Shown in pieces: positions 1-9,430 of a stretch of DNA of 64,000 bases. The stretch is from Bradyrhizobium sp. in8p8. GTDB lineage: Bacteria; Pseudomonadota; Alphaproteobacteria; Rhizobiales; Xanthobacteraceae. Under the pieces are notes generated by a model, which did no database searches, was not told the origin of the DNA, and was given only the letters and a program-made list of their open reading frames with translations. Numbering within the stretch: position 1 is the first letter of the stretch; every line of letters begins with the position of its first letter. The stretch is from NCBI RefSeq assembly GCF_000426845.1, contig NZ_AUGD01000008.1, positions 303,746-367,745 on the forward strand, read 5' to 3'. The position numbers and the translations under genes are program-made.

Positions 1-924
1 AAGATGAAGAAGGGCGTTCGCCTGATCAATTGCGCCCGCGGCGGCCTCGTCGACGAGCAGGCGGTGGTCGATGCGCTCAATTCCAAGCACATCGCCGGCG
101 CCGCCTTCGACGTCTTCGTCGAGGAGCCGGCGACCAAGAACGTGCTGTTCGGCCATCCGAACGTGATCTGTACGCCGCATCTCGGCGCGTCCACCACGGA
201 AGCGCAGGAGAACGTCGCGCTGCAGGTCGCCGAGCAGATGTCGGATTACCTGCTCACCGGCGCGATCTCGAACGCCGTGAACTTCCCCTCGATCACGGCC
301 GAGGAAGCGCCGAAGCTGAAGCCGTTCATCGCCCTCGCCGAGAAGCTCGGCTCCTTCGCGGGCCAGCTCACCGAGACCGGCATCCTCAAGGTGGAGATCA
401 CCTACGAGGGCCATGTCGCCGAGATGAAGATCAAGGCGATCACCTCCGCCGTGCTGTCCGGCCTGCTGCGGCCGATGCTGGGCGAGGTCAACGTCGTCTC
501 CGCCCCGGTCGTCGCCAAGGAGCGCGGCATGGTGGTGGACGAGATCGTGCGCGCCGCGCAGAGCGATTATGAGAGCCTGATCACCGTCGCCGTCACCACC
601 GAGCGGCAGGAGCGGTCGGTCTCGGGCACCGTCTATGCCGACGGCAAGCCGCGCCTCGTCGACATCAAGGGCATCCGCGTCGATGCCGAGTTCGGCAAGT
701 CGATGATCTACGTCACCAACGAGGACAAGCCGGGCTTCATCGGCAAGTTCGCGAGCCTGCTCGGCGACGCCAAGATCAACATCGCGACCTTCCACCTTGG
801 CCGCGTCGCGCCCGGCAGCGATGCCATCGCGCTGGTCGAGGTCGACGGCGCGGTACCGGCCGACCTGCTCGCCAAGGTGCAGGCCCTGCCGCAGGTCAAG
901 CAGGCCAAGGCGCTGACGTTCTGA
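1..924 (+). CDS. serA: D-3-phosphoglycerate dehydrogenase, C-terminal part
   Basis: The window opens inside this gene, so the N-terminus is missing; about 307 residues are visible. The protein oxidises 3-phosphoglycerate to 3-phosphohydroxypyruvate, the first step of serine synthesis in the cytosol. Visible parts are the end of the NAD-binding/catalytic domain (INCARGG near residue 9, TPHLGAST with the catalytic His near residue 59), an intervening substrate-binding (ASB) domain, and a C-terminal ACT domain from about residue 235 (MIYVTNEDKPGFIGK), the usual serine-feedback module. The stop is TGA. A perfect 12-bp hairpin follows before the convergent neighbour. The family assignment is firm. 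Confidence 0.95.
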   Translation, partial: KMKKGVRLINCARGGLVDEQAVVDALNSKHIAGAAFDVFVEEPATKNVLFGHPNVICTPHLGASTTEAQENVALQVAEQMSDYLLTGAISNAVNFPSITAEEAPKLKPFIALAEKLGSFAGQLTETGILKVEITYEGHVAEMKIKAITSAVLSGLLRPMLGEVNVVSAPVVAKERGMVVDEIVRAAQSDYESLITVAVTTERQERSVSGTVYADGKPRLVDIKGIRVDAEFGKSMIYVTNEDKPGFIGKFASLLGDAKINIATFHLGRVAPGSDAIALVEVDGAVPADLLAKVQALPQVKQAKALTF

Positions 925-1055
925 GTGCGGAGATTCCACAGGACTCTCGTCGCGGTTCGAAGGCTTCATTCGCAAGATCAGCTCGAAGGCGGTCTCACAT
1001 CGAGGCGCTCGTGCTGAGCCGCCGCTGCATTCCAGAGAGACCTTCCTGCGCCGGT

Positions 1056-1090
1056 CGGGCGAACCTCCATCAATCCGAGAGGTTCGCCCG
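1056..1090. terminator. Hairpin between convergent genes
   Basis: A perfect 12-bp inverted repeat (CGGGCGAACCTC at 1056-1067 and its complement at 1079-1090) with an 11-base loop lies between serA and the convergent secreted-protein gene. No T-run follows on either strand, so it may act as an mRNA 3' end or a Rho-assisted stop rather than a classic intrinsic terminator. Confidence 0.5.
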
Positions 1091-1119
1091 GCGGTATCGG
1101 TCGGCCGCTCGATGGGCCG

Positions 1120-2307
1120 TTAGTTTACGTGCGGCTTCGACGGATAAAACCGATCCTTCGCTCTCGCCGCATTAGCCTGCGGCATTGGCGGAAGCCTGGC
1201 TTCGCCAACTCTCGGCCGGGATGGTGGAGCGTTGGGTACCGGCTGTGCTTCGCCGAGGAAAACGCGCGACGGCAGTCGCTTGTCCGAGGGATTGGCCGTG
1301 CCGGGCCTGTCGGCGAAGCCGCCGCCGCCGGCGCCGGTGCAGTCGAGCGAAACCTGCTTCCATCCGGTTGATTGTCCGATCGGATTGGTCTTGTCCTCGG
1401 CCATCGCCTGCACGCTGGTCGTCTTCGACACCGAGATCTTCTTGGTGAAGACCGCCTCGTACTTGCCCGGCGAAACGAACGACGACCAGGCCTCGACGAA
1501 CTGGCTCTGCATCGGCTCGTTACCGATCTTGGTCCAGAGCTTGAACTTGACTCCACCGGCCTTGCTGGTGCCGACGCGGACGCGGGCGTGGGTCACCTGG
1601 CATTTCGCCCCGGGATTGGGACTCGTCACATGGCCGGCGGAGGTCATGAAGCGGAGGTGGATGTCCTTGACGCTGAAGTTCGGCTCCTTGGCGGCGACGT
1701 CGTCGGCCTTGCCATGCTTGCCCTCGCATTTCACCGGCACGGCCACGTTGGCCGTGTGCTTGTGCGGCGTTCCCAGCCCGCCCGAAGGAAGCGGACCGAC
1801 ATCGTTGCTCGGGATCAGGAACGAGGCTATCAGCTCGACGCCGACCGAACCGAACGTGTTGTGGCTTTCGCGAATGCCCTTTCCTTCGCTGAGCTTCTTG
1901 TTGCAGGTCGCAATGATGGCCTGCTTTTCTGCAGCCGTCATGAAGTCGGTCGAGCCTTCATAGGTGGTCGAGAAGTTCACCTCGTCGTCGTGCTTCTTGT
2001 CGGGAGACGCGTTGACGAAATACATGCCCTCGGGATGGCCGAGCTGACGCACCTTGTAGTTCACGATCGGGTACGACGGCGTTGTGATGTGGACCTTGAC
2101 GGGCAGGCTGATGGTGCTGCCCTCGATCTTGGTCCACGACGTTCCATTCTCGGAAACGACCTTCAGGATGGTGGAGCTGAAGCCGTTGCCGGCGATCGTG
2201 CCGTTCGCGCGGGCCGCATGAGCGCCGGTGCTGCCGGTCATCAACAGGAGGATCGAGGCCGCTGCACTGCGCAGGAGCCATGGCGGGAGGTGGGTGGCAA
2301 AAGACAT
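1120..2307 (-). CDS. Secreted protein of unknown function
   Basis: This encodes 395 residues. The N-terminus has a clear Sec signal peptide: a basic residue, a hydrophobic stretch around residues 15-25, and an AHA cleavage site near residue 31. The mature part is rich in Lys, Ser, Thr and Val with alternating hydrophobic residues, as in beta-rich exported proteins, and ends in a Pro/Arg-rich tail from about residue 340. I recognise no catalytic motif or named family. It is divergent from a LysR regulator whose start lies 123 bp away, so that regulator could control it. The start is ATG with an upstream GGAGAA-like ribosome site. Confidence 0.7.
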   Translation of the reverse strand: MSFATHLPPWLLRSAAASILLLMTGSTGAHAARANGTIAGNGFSSTILKVVSENGTSWTKIEGSTISLPVKVHITTPSYPIVNYKVRQLGHPEGMYFVNASPDKKHDDEVNFSTTYEGSTDFMTAAEKQAIIATCNKKLSEGKGIRESHNTFGSVGVELIASFLIPSNDVGPLPSGGLGTPHKHTANVAVPVKCEGKHGKADDVAAKEPNFSVKDIHLRFMTSAGHVTSPNPGAKCQVTHARVRVGTSKAGGVKFKLWTKIGNEPMQSQFVEAWSSFVSPGKYEAVFTKKISVSKTTSVQAMAEDKTNPIGQSTGWKQVSLDCTGAGGGGFADRPGTANPSDKRLPSRVFLGEAQPVPNAPPSRPRVGEARLPPMPQANAARAKDRFYPSKPHVN

Positions 2308-2430
2308 GGAAGTTCTCCGTAAGGGTTTGAAAATACATTTGGTTTTCGTGTGCAGCGTTTCTTGGGGGATGCACGAAGGTTGGTCGCTGTTGTCCCAAAA
2401 TCAGTTTGCCGATATGATTTCACGAACATC

Positions 2431-3348
2431 ATGAATGACATTCAGCTGAATCGGGTCGACCTGAACCTGCTTCCGGTTTTCGAGGCCGTGCTCGCCGAAG
2501 GGAACGTCGCCAGAGCTGCGGCTCGTCTTCATGTCACGCCCTCGGCGGTGAGCCATGGACTTGGCCGGCTCAGGCAGCAGTTCAACGACCCCTTGTTTCT
2601 CAAGACGCCGAAAGGCGTCGTGCCCACAGAGCGCGCTCTCCAACTCGCCGATGCCATTGCGGACGTCCTGGCACGTGCGCGGCGCGTGGTGGGGACGGCG
2701 GAGCCGTTCGATCCGGCTCGCTCGAGGCGCCGCTTCACGGTCGGCGCGCCCGATGCGATCGCAGCCGTCATGATGCCTCCATTGCTGAAGCTCGTTCAGC
2801 GCGAGGCTCCCTTCATCGACATGGCTTTGCGATACGTGCTGCGCGAAGCAGCCTTTGCAGCGCTGGATGCGCGGACAGTCGACATCGCTGTGGTTCCGAT
2901 CGACGACGTTCCAGCGCGCTACGTGTCCAAGATCGTTTTTGAAGACAGGTTCCAGATCGCCGTCCGTCGTGGCCATTCCTTCGCGGCAGAACCGACGCTG
3001 AAGCGTTATTGCGAGATGCAGCACGCCATCGTGTCCCCGGCCGGCGATACGCGCGCTTACGTCGATGACGTCCTTGCCAGCAAAGGGCTATCCCGCCGCG
3101 TCGCGATGACCGTGCCGAGTTTCATGCTCTTGATGGCGGTTGTCGCTGAAAGCGATCTGATCGCCGCCCTGCCTAAGGGGCTTCTCGATGTTCACGGCGC
3201 CCGCTTTGGTTTGCTCGGCATCGATTCACCGTTGCCGATGCGAAGCTTTCAACTTCGTGCCATCGTTCCGAAGGTCGCGATGATGGATGCCGGCGTCGAG
3301 TGGCTGTTCGGCCTGCTGGACAATCCGCCTTCGAAGGCGTCGGCGTAA
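2431..3348 (+). CDS. LysR family transcriptional regulator
   Basis: This encodes 305 residues from ATG 2431; longer in-frame starts exist upstream but would precede the canonical LysR N-terminus (DLNLLPVFEAVLAEGN). The winged helix-turn-helix spans about residues 8-66 (VARAAARLHVTPSAVSHGL) and is followed by a LysR effector-binding domain. The NodD/SyrM-like opening (VDLNLLPVFEAV) is common in this subclass, but no nod box or symbiosis gene is nearby. It is transcribed divergently from the secreted unknown protein and is followed after about 200 bp by a thiolase, so either neighbour could be a target. The effector is unknown. Confidence 0.9.
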   Translation: MNDIQLNRVDLNLLPVFEAVLAEGNVARAAARLHVTPSAVSHGLGRLRQQFNDPLFLKTPKGVVPTERALQLADAIADVLARARRVVGTAEPFDPARSRRRFTVGAPDAIAAVMMPPLLKLVQREAPFIDMALRYVLREAAFAALDARTVDIAVVPIDDVPARYVSKIVFEDRFQIAVRRGHSFAAEPTLKRYCEMQHAIVSPAGDTRAYVDDVLASKGLSRRVAMTVPSFMLLMAVVAESDLIAALPKGLLDVHGARFGLLGIDSPLPMRSFQLRAIVPKVAMMDAGVEWLFGLLDNPPSKASA

Positions 3349-3545
3349 GCATTCGCTCCGCGATAGTGCCGCCTCCTGGTCGGAGTTCGAGTCCAGAGCG
3401 CGGAATCCGACAGCGTGCGGATATTCCGACCTGCGGAAACAGCCGCGGGCGACCGGATGGCGTTTTTCTTTCCCGCGGCCGCCCAACTTTGTGTACCAAT
3501 AGCGTCAGGACGCTCAGTTCAAGATGGTTCGACAGGGAGAAACAC

Positions 3546-4718
3546 ATGCGTGAAGCCGTCATCGTTTCCTATGCGCGCACGGGCCTTGCAAAATCCGGCC
3601 GCGGCGGGTTCAACATCACGCCGCCGATGTCGCTCGCGGCGCACGCCATTCATCACGCGGTGGACCGCGCCGGCGTCGAGAAGGACTATGTCGAGGATTG
3701 CTATCTCGGCAATTGCGCCCATGGCGCGCCGAACATCGGCCGCCAGGCCGCGCTGCTCGCCGGCCTGCCGAAGACCACCGCCGGCGTCTCGGTGAACCGC
3801 TTCTGCTCCTCGGGCCTGCAGACCATCGCCATGGCCGCCAATTCGATCCGCTCGGACGGCGCCGACTGCATCGTCGCCGGCGGCGTCGAGAGCATCTCGA
3901 TTCCGGGCGGCGCCACGCCGAAGGAATCGATCGATCCGGAGCTGCTCAAGGTCGCCCCCGACATCTTCATGGCCATGATCGACACCGCCGACATCGTCGC
4001 CGAGCGCTACAAGCTCAGCCGCGAATACCAGGACGAGTTCTCGCTGGAATCGCAGCGCCGCATGGCCTCGGCGCAGCAGGCCGGCAAGTTCAAGGACGAG
4101 ATCGTCCCGATGAAGACGAAGATGAAGGTGGTCGACAAGCAGACCAAGGCGGAGAGCATCGTCGACTACGTCGTCGATCGCGACGAGTGCAACCGTCCCG
4201 ACACCACGCTGGAAGGTCTCGCCAAGCTCGAGCCGGTGAAGGGGCCCGGCAAGTACGTCACCGCCGGCAATGCCAGCCAGCTCTCGGACGGCGCCGCCGC
4301 CGTGGTGCTGATGGAAGCCAAGGACGCGGAGAAGCGCGGCCTCAAGCCGCTCGGCCGCTTCGTCGCGTGGGCGACCGCCGGCTGCGAGCCCGACGAGATG
4401 GGCATCGGACCGGTGTTCGCGATTCCGAAGCTGCTCAAGCGCACCGGCCTCAAGATCGACGACATCGATCTGTGGGAGCTCAACGAAGCCTTCGCCAGCC
4501 AGTGCCTGTATTGCCGCGACAAGCTCGGCATCGATCCCGCCAAGTACAACGTCAACGGCGGCTCGATCGCGATCGGCCATCCCTTCGGCATGACCGGCGC
4601 CCGTCTCACCGGCCACCTGCTGCAGGAAGGCGCCCGCCGCAAGGCGAAGTGGGGCGTGGTGACGATGTGCATCGGCGGCGGCCAGGGCGGCGCCGGCCTG
4701 TTCGAGATCTATCACTGA
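3546..4718 (+). CDS. Acetyl-CoA acetyltransferase (thiolase)
   Basis: A 390-residue thiolase with the full catalytic set: acyl-accepting C87 in the NRFCSSG motif, H345 in GHPFGMTGAR, and C375 in the CIGGGQGG motif. Such enzymes condense two acetyl-CoA or cleave 3-ketoacyl-CoA. The choice between a biosynthetic role (poly-hydroxybutyrate) and a degradative one cannot be made from sequence alone. The start ATG 3546 is preceded by GGGAGAAACAC, a good ribosome site; the frame stays open upstream but that stretch lacks thiolase sequence. It stands alone with a strong terminator hairpin behind it. A phasin lies 4 kb away, so a link to polyester metabolism is possible but is inference. Confidence 0.93.
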   Translation: MREAVIVSYARTGLAKSGRGGFNITPPMSLAAHAIHHAVDRAGVEKDYVEDCYLGNCAHGAPNIGRQAALLAGLPKTTAGVSVNRFCSSGLQTIAMAANSIRSDGADCIVAGGVESISIPGGATPKESIDPELLKVAPDIFMAMIDTADIVAERYKLSREYQDEFSLESQRRMASAQQAGKFKDEIVPMKTKMKVVDKQTKAESIVDYVVDRDECNRPDTTLEGLAKLEPVKGPGKYVTAGNASQLSDGAAAVVLMEAKDAEKRGLKPLGRFVAWATAGCEPDEMGIGPVFAIPKLLKRTGLKIDDIDLWELNEAFASQCLYCRDKLGIDPAKYNVNGGSIAIGHPFGMTGARLTGHLLQEGARRKAKWGVVTMCIGGGQGGAGLFEIYH

Positions 4719-4743
4719 GACCACGCGAGCGGTCCGAATGCAG

Positions 4744-4769
4744 AAGGGCACGGCGCGAGCCGTGCCCTT
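4744..4769. terminator. Strong hairpin between thiolase and convergent kinase
   Basis: An 11-bp perfect stem (AAGGGCACGGC at 4744-4754, complement at 4759-4769) closed by a GCGA tetraloop. It sits between two convergent genes and probably ends both transcripts. Confidence 0.7.
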
Positions 4770-4826
4770 CGTCGTTTCGCGCGCAGCGAAGCAATCAGGA
4801 ATCGCTTCGCGGCACAGCCTGGATTG

Positions 4827-7800
4827 CTAGGCCTTCGCCAGCACCGGCGCGAACACCACCTCGATCAGCGTGCCGTGGCCTGCGTTCTTGATGTTGAAGC
4901 GGGCGCGGTTGGCTTCGACCAGCGCCTTGGTCAGCGACAGGCTCAGCGCCGAGCTGTCGGCGGCGTCGCCGGGCGGCGGTGTGCGGAACGGCTCCATCGC
5001 GGCGGCGACCTCGCGCTCGCTGAGGCCGTGGCCGGTGTCGCGGATGCGCAGCGCGATCTCGCCGCGGTCGGTCAGCGCGGTCGAGACGATGACCTGGCCG
5101 CCCGCGCTGGCGAGCCGGATCGAGTTCGAGATCAGGTTCATGGTGATCTGCCGCATCGCGCGCGCATCCGCGCTCACCTGCGGCAGCGCATGCGCGAGCG
5201 AGGTGCGGATGATGATGCGCTCGCGGTTGGCCTGCGGCTGCATCACGGTGACGCAAGCCTCGACCAGATCGTTGAGATTGAGGTCGGCGAAGTTCAGGTC
5301 GAGCTGGCCGGTCTCGATCCGCGACAGCTCCAGCAGGTCGTCGATGATGGCGATGACGCGCTCGCCGGAGGCGCGGATGTCCTTCATGTATTCGCCGTAG
5401 CGCTCGTTGCCGAGCGTGCCGAAGCGCTCCGAGATCATCACCTCGGCGAAGCCGATGATGGCGTTGAGCGGCGTGCGGATCTCGTGGCTGATCCGCGCCA
5501 GCATGTCGGCCTTGGCATTCGCCGCGCCGTCGACGAGGCGGCGGGCCTGCGTCAGCTCGCTCTCGCCCTTCTTGGCCTGCGAGAGGTCGCGGAACACCGC
5601 GAAGAAGTTCGGCCCGTCCGGGCGCGTCCGGCCCATGATCATCGCGAGCGGAATGGCGCCGCCCTTCTTCTCGCGGCCCAGCACCTCGCGGCCGTGGTCG
5701 AGCAGGCTCGCAATGTCCTGGCTCTTCAGGCTTTGCAGATAATCGGCGACGACCTGCTGGCTCTCCGGCGCGAACAGCGTCATCAGGTTCTGCTGCAGCA
5801 GCGCCTCGCCGTCGTAGCCGAACAGCGCCTCGGCGCTGCGGTTGCAGGCGTGGATGTTGCCTTCGGCATCGAACATCACGATGCCCTCGGCCGTGGTGTC
5901 GAGGATGGCGGCGAGATCCTCGGCCTCGGCTTCGCCGGCTGCGGGCTCGGCGATCTCTGCGACGATGGACTCGGCAACGACGGCCTCGGTGACGACGCTC
6001 TCCGCGACGATCGGCGTCGGCTGCGGCAGCGCGCAGATCAGCGCATGCGCGCTCTCGCCGTCCCAGTCGATCGCATGCAGATGCGCGTCCGTCGTCGCCA
6101 GCGGCGCTTCGCCGGTCGCGACCGTCGCGCTGATCGTCACCGGCGTGCCGGCTTGCGAGGTGCTGCTGGCGGACGACACGCCCGGCTCGACATAGAGCGC
6201 ATCGAGCCCGCCGGCATTCTCCAGCGCGCTGACGCTGGCATAGCCCATGCGCGCGAGGAAGGCCGGGTTGGCGTAGAGCAGGCGGTCGAGCCGATAGATC
6301 AGGATGCCTGATGGCAACAGGTCGAGCAGCGTGCGGTCGCGCGTGCTGGTGCCGCGCGGCGGCGGTGCCGGCTCGCTCAGCCATTCGGCGGCGGCCTGCG
6401 GCGCCTCCGGCTCCGGTGCCGCTGGCTCGGCTGCGATCTCCGCCGCCGGCTCGGATGCGTCGGCTGCGATCGTCTCGCGCTCGCGTTCGAGCCGCTCGGA
6501 CAATTGCCGCGCGAGCTCGTTGAACGCGCTGTTCTCGACCGGCGTCAGCGTCGGGGCGCGCGTATCGCCGGGAGGGCGGAACGGCACGACATTGGGAGGC
6601 GTTTCCACGTGCGTGTCCAGATCGGTTGGGTGTGAAGTCGCGTCGCTTGTGGGCTCTGGCAGTTCAGGCTTTGGCAGTTCAGGCTCTGGTGCTTCAGTCT
6701 CTGGTGCTTCAGGCCCGGATGTCGGCTCGGGCTCGGCCGGCTTGATCGGCGGAGGCGCCGCCGCCGCTTCGGGCTTCATGTGAGGCTCGGCTTCGGTCTC
6801 GGTCTCGGTCGCGGGCCCGGCGACATCGGCGGAGAGGCCATGTTGCGTCGGCGCCGCGGCGAGCCGCTCGAAACGGCGAAGCGCCTCGAGCCGGTTGAGC
6901 GCATCGAGATCGCGGCAGACGCCAAAGCCCCTGAAGCCGGCGAAGTTGCGCATCTCGTCGTAGACCGGCAGGCCCGCGAGCTCGACCGGCAGGCGCTCGC
7001 CGCCGTCGGCCGGCCAGCTCACCGTGATGCCGGCCCAGGTGTCCTGGCTTTGCAGCGCCTGTGCGACGCGCCCGTCGGGATCGAGCGCGAAGTCGGCCGC
7101 GATCTCGCGCCAGGGCCGGCCGAAGCCGGCGGCCGTGCGCGGGCCGATCAGGCCGATGAATTCGTCGGAGAGAAGCACAAAGCGGCCCTCCGCATCCATC
7201 TGCCAGAGGAAGCGCAGCGGATGCTGACGCGGTGCGGGCGGCTCTTGCTGGCCCGAAGACGGCTTGCCCGAGGAAGGCTCGACCATGCCGCCGGTGATCG
7301 ACTCGCCCTGCGGCGACACGATGGCCGCGCTGCGGTTTTCAACCGGAGTGTTTTCGGTCGAAGTGCTTTCGATCGGAATGTTTTCAACCGGGGCCTCGGG
7401 CGCGGCGGATGCGACAGGCGCTGCCGCCTCGCTGTCCGGCTGCGCGTGCGCGATCGTCTCCGCCGGCGCCGCTATGTCCTCCGGCTCGGCGAAGGCGTCG
7501 AACAGTGCGATGTCCGACGGCGCCTCGGCGGACGGAGCAGGCGGGGGCTCCGGCGCAGCGGCGGAGGGCGCGGCCGGCGCAATCTCGTGCGAGGGCTGGG
7601 CCGGCTGGCTGTGCGCGACGTCCGGTGCCGCCGCGGGCGCGGCATCGCGCGCCGCGGCCGGGTTGGCGGCCGGCTCGATCAGCGCGACCAGGCCGATATC
7701 GGCGCCTCGGCCGACCCGCTGCAGCACCATCTGGCCGATGCCGATCTGCGTCGCGGCGCGGCCTTCGCGCAGCGCGTCGCTGCGGGCCCGTTCGAGGCCG

Positions 7801-8315
7801 GCCTCGAACAGGTCGCGGAAGCCGAGCAGGGTGCGGGCGGCCTCGCTCGCGCCGACGAACAATCCGTCCGGCGCGAACGCCGCCATCGGCACCTTGGCGC
7901 CCGCGACCAGCCGATGCAGCCGCTCGACCAGCGGCATGGTGCGCAGCGCCGGGTCTATCGCGGTGACGAGCACGGCGTGACTGCCGTCGGCGAAATCGAG
8001 CCGGGCGCAGGCGCAGGTCATCAGCGTGCCGAGCCGGGCGCCGAAGCCACGCAGCCGTTCGAGCCGCACGCTCCCGCCTGCCGGCAGCTGGCGCGCGAGA
8101 CGGGCGATCTGGCGGCGATGGCTGTCGGCGGGGCCGAACACCCTGTCGGCGAGGGCGGCGCTGTTGGCCGCGCCGAACAGTTTTGCGCCGACCGGATTGG
8201 CCCACAGCACGCGCGCGCCGTCGGTCGACCACAGCCAGGTGGCCAGCGGTGAGGTCGCATGCACGGCCAGCCGCGGATCGCCCACACCTCGCAACTGGAA
8301 ATCCGAACGAATCAT
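4827..8315 (-). CDS. Large multi-PAS sensor histidine kinase, PdhS/PleC/DivJ type
   Basis: This encodes 1162 residues with no membrane segment, so it is probably cytoplasmic. In order: PAS-like folds in about residues 1-215; an Ala/Pro/Glu-rich linker to about 365; a PAS domain about 370-495; a second Pro/Glu-rich linker about 510-670; two PAS domains about 690-910 (LLPSGILIYRLDRLLYANP, then AEGIVMFDAEGNIHACN); HisKA with phospho-acceptor H944 in ISHEIRTPLN; and a C-terminal HATPase. The sequence after the His box (AIIGFAEVMISERFG) is typical of the DivJ/PleC/PdhS family that phosphorylates the DivK cell-cycle regulator in alphaproteobacteria. That role is inferred from family. The ATP-binding N box is NLISNSIRLA, where usual kinases have NLLSNAVKF. 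Confidence 0.88.
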   Translation of the reverse strand: MIRSDFQLRGVGDPRLAVHATSPLATWLWSTDGARVLWANPVGAKLFGAANSAALADRVFGPADSHRRQIARLARQLPAGGSVRLERLRGFGARLGTLMTCACARLDFADGSHAVLVTAIDPALRTMPLVERLHRLVAGAKVPMAAFAPDGLFVGASEAARTLLGFRDLFEAGLERARSDALREGRAATQIGIGQMVLQRVGRGADIGLVALIEPAANPAAARDAAPAAAPDVAHSQPAQPSHEIAPAAPSAAAPEPPPAPSAEAPSDIALFDAFAEPEDIAAPAETIAHAQPDSEAAAPVASAAPEAPVENIPIESTSTENTPVENRSAAIVSPQGESITGGMVEPSSGKPSSGQQEPPAPRQHPLRFLWQMDAEGRFVLLSDEFIGLIGPRTAAGFGRPWREIAADFALDPDGRVAQALQSQDTWAGITVSWPADGGERLPVELAGLPVYDEMRNFAGFRGFGVCRDLDALNRLEALRRFERLAAAPTQHGLSADVAGPATETETEAEPHMKPEAAAAPPPIKPAEPEPTSGPEAPETEAPEPELPKPELPEPTSDATSHPTDLDTHVETPPNVVPFRPPGDTRAPTLTPVENSAFNELARQLSERLERERETIAADASEPAAEIAAEPAAPEPEAPQAAAEWLSEPAPPPRGTSTRDRTLLDLLPSGILIYRLDRLLYANPAFLARMGYASVSALENAGGLDALYVEPGVSSASSTSQAGTPVTISATVATGEAPLATTDAHLHAIDWDGESAHALICALPQPTPIVAESVVTEAVVAESIVAEIAEPAAGEAEAEDLAAILDTTAEGIVMFDAEGNIHACNRSAEALFGYDGEALLQQNLMTLFAPESQQVVADYLQSLKSQDIASLLDHGREVLGREKKGGAIPLAMIMGRTRPDGPNFFAVFRDLSQAKKGESELTQARRLVDGAANAKADMLARISHEIRTPLNAIIGFAEVMISERFGTLGNERYGEYMKDIRASGERVIAIIDDLLELSRIETGQLDLNFADLNLNDLVEACVTVMQPQANRERIIIRTSLAHALPQVSADARAMRQITMNLISNSIRLASAGGQVIVSTALTDRGEIALRIRDTGHGLSEREVAAAMEPFRTPPPGDAADSSALSLSLTKALVEANRARFNIKNAGHGTLIEVVFAPVLAKA

Positions 8316-8516
8316 CGGGCCGGCTTGTCACTCGCGCATGCTGTGGCGGCTGCCGGAATGACAGCCTTAAGAAAGAGTTAGTATCGCCCGCGGCTGCGGG
8401 CAGGTCCACGGCCGCCGGGCCCGAAAACGCCCCCCAAGCGCCGATAACCTTAATGGTGCCAGGCCCGCAAGCCGCAGCGATGCGGCATCCAAGGGATTCG
8501 CGGGGCCGGCTCCGCC

Positions 8517-8643
8517 GTCATTCCGGCGCGCGCGCGGCGCGAACCCGGAAATCCATCCATCCTCTTGCTCTGCGGCCGATGGATTCTCAGGTGCGCAATT
8601 GCGCACCATGGCTCCGTCGCTTCGCTCCGGCCTCGGAATGAGG
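8517..8643. repeat. Intergenic repeat, attccgg...ggaatgag family, copy A
   Basis: A palindromic intergenic element begins gtcattccgg and ends ggaatgag, with an 18-bp perfect internal palindrome (GGTGCGCAATTGCGCACC, 8590-8607). Related copies occur elsewhere in this window near 17.5, 31.3, 39.0, 48.7 and 54.9 kb. It fills part of the 604-bp gap between the kinase and the phasin. Confidence 0.7.
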
Positions 8644-8745
8644 GCGATGGAGCATGTCCCGCGCCGCCCTCAACCCCCGGTCCCCCCATACCGGAACCTC
8701 ACCCTTACCTAGATTAAATTTCCGCAACGCACCCGTCTGCCGCGT

Positions 8746-8757
8746 TGCAATGCACAA
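8746..8757 (+). promoter_or_regulatory. Candidate PhaR operator with adjacent -35 box
   Basis: TGCAATGCACAA fits the TGCRNYGCASMA consensus that I recall for the Bradyrhizobium PHB regulator PhaR. It lies 163 bp upstream of a phasin gene and is followed directly by TTGACA (8760-8765), a perfect -35 box, although no good -10 box is evident. PhaR represses phasin genes until polyester granules titrate it away, so the placement makes sense. The consensus is from memory and the site is untested. Confidence 0.55.
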
Positions 8758-8919
8758 TGTTGACATGATAGGCAGCCATAGTGCTGGGCGCTGGGCGAGC
8801 CATCTCATTCGTTTCGCGTTTCCAGTCTTTCGTACCCGCTGAATGCGAGGGCCCACGGTCGGGGCCGGCGGGCGCGCCAGAAGGCTCACTCCATTTTTCA
8901 ATTAGCGTGAGGGACCAAC

Positions 8920-9354
8920 ATGACAGGTGCGACTGATCCGTTTTCTGCCTCGATCATCCCGTTCGAGGTTCCCGAGCAGATGCGTGCGTTCGCCGAAAAG
9001 GGCGTGTCGCAGGCCCGCGAGAACTACGCCAAGTTCAAGGACGCCGCCGAAACCCACAACGGCACCGTCGAGGCCGTGTTCACCTGCGCGTCCAGGGGCG
9101 CGAGCGAATACACCGCCAAGCTGGTCGAGTTCATGAAGGCCAATTCCAGCGCCCAGCTCGACTTCGCCCAGCAGCTGTTCGGCGCCAAGTCGCCGACCGA
9201 AGCGATGGAGCTGTGGACCGGCCACGCCCGCAAGCAGCTCGAGACCTACCAGTCCCAGGCCAAGGAGCTGGCCGAGCTCACCCAGCGCGTCGCCGCCGAG
9301 ACGGCCGAGCCGATCAAGGCCAGCGCCTCCAAGTATTATCCGCCCGCCGCCTGA
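8920..9354 (+). CDS. phaP: Phasin family protein
   Basis: This encodes 144 residues, almost entirely alpha-helical, with the phasin pattern: PFEVPEQMRAFAEKGVSQARENY near the N-terminus, then amphipathic helices (TAKLVEFMKANSSAQLDFAQ, ELWTGHARKQLETYQSQAKE) and an Ala/Glu-rich tail. Phasins coat polyhydroxyalkanoate granules and control their size. A PhaR-like operator lies upstream, and an intrinsic terminator follows 77 bp after the stop, so the gene is probably a single-gene unit. The ATG is preceded by gtgaggga, a usable ribosome site. Confidence 0.9.
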   Translation: MTGATDPFSASIIPFEVPEQMRAFAEKGVSQARENYAKFKDAAETHNGTVEAVFTCASRGASEYTAKLVEFMKANSSAQLDFAQQLFGAKSPTEAMELWTGHARKQLETYQSQAKELAELTQRVAAETAEPIKASASKYYPPAA

Positions 9355-9430
9355 GCGCCGGGGCCGGTTTGAACGGCATGATCCGGAAAAGTGTGTAGCG
9401 GTTTTCCGATCAGATCATGCCAAACAATGG

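Noticed and set aside
3300..3545. N-terminal extension of the thiolase
   Set aside because: The extra residues are Arg/Pro-rich and overlap the previous gene; a normal ribosome site precedes ATG 3546.
4824..6311. Long open frames antisense to the PAS kinase, and similar ones antisense to carB, carA, rpoD and the thiolase
   Set aside because: GC-rich DNA with strong third-position bias keeps the opposite strand open; the translations are Arg/Ala/Asp-rich and match nothing.
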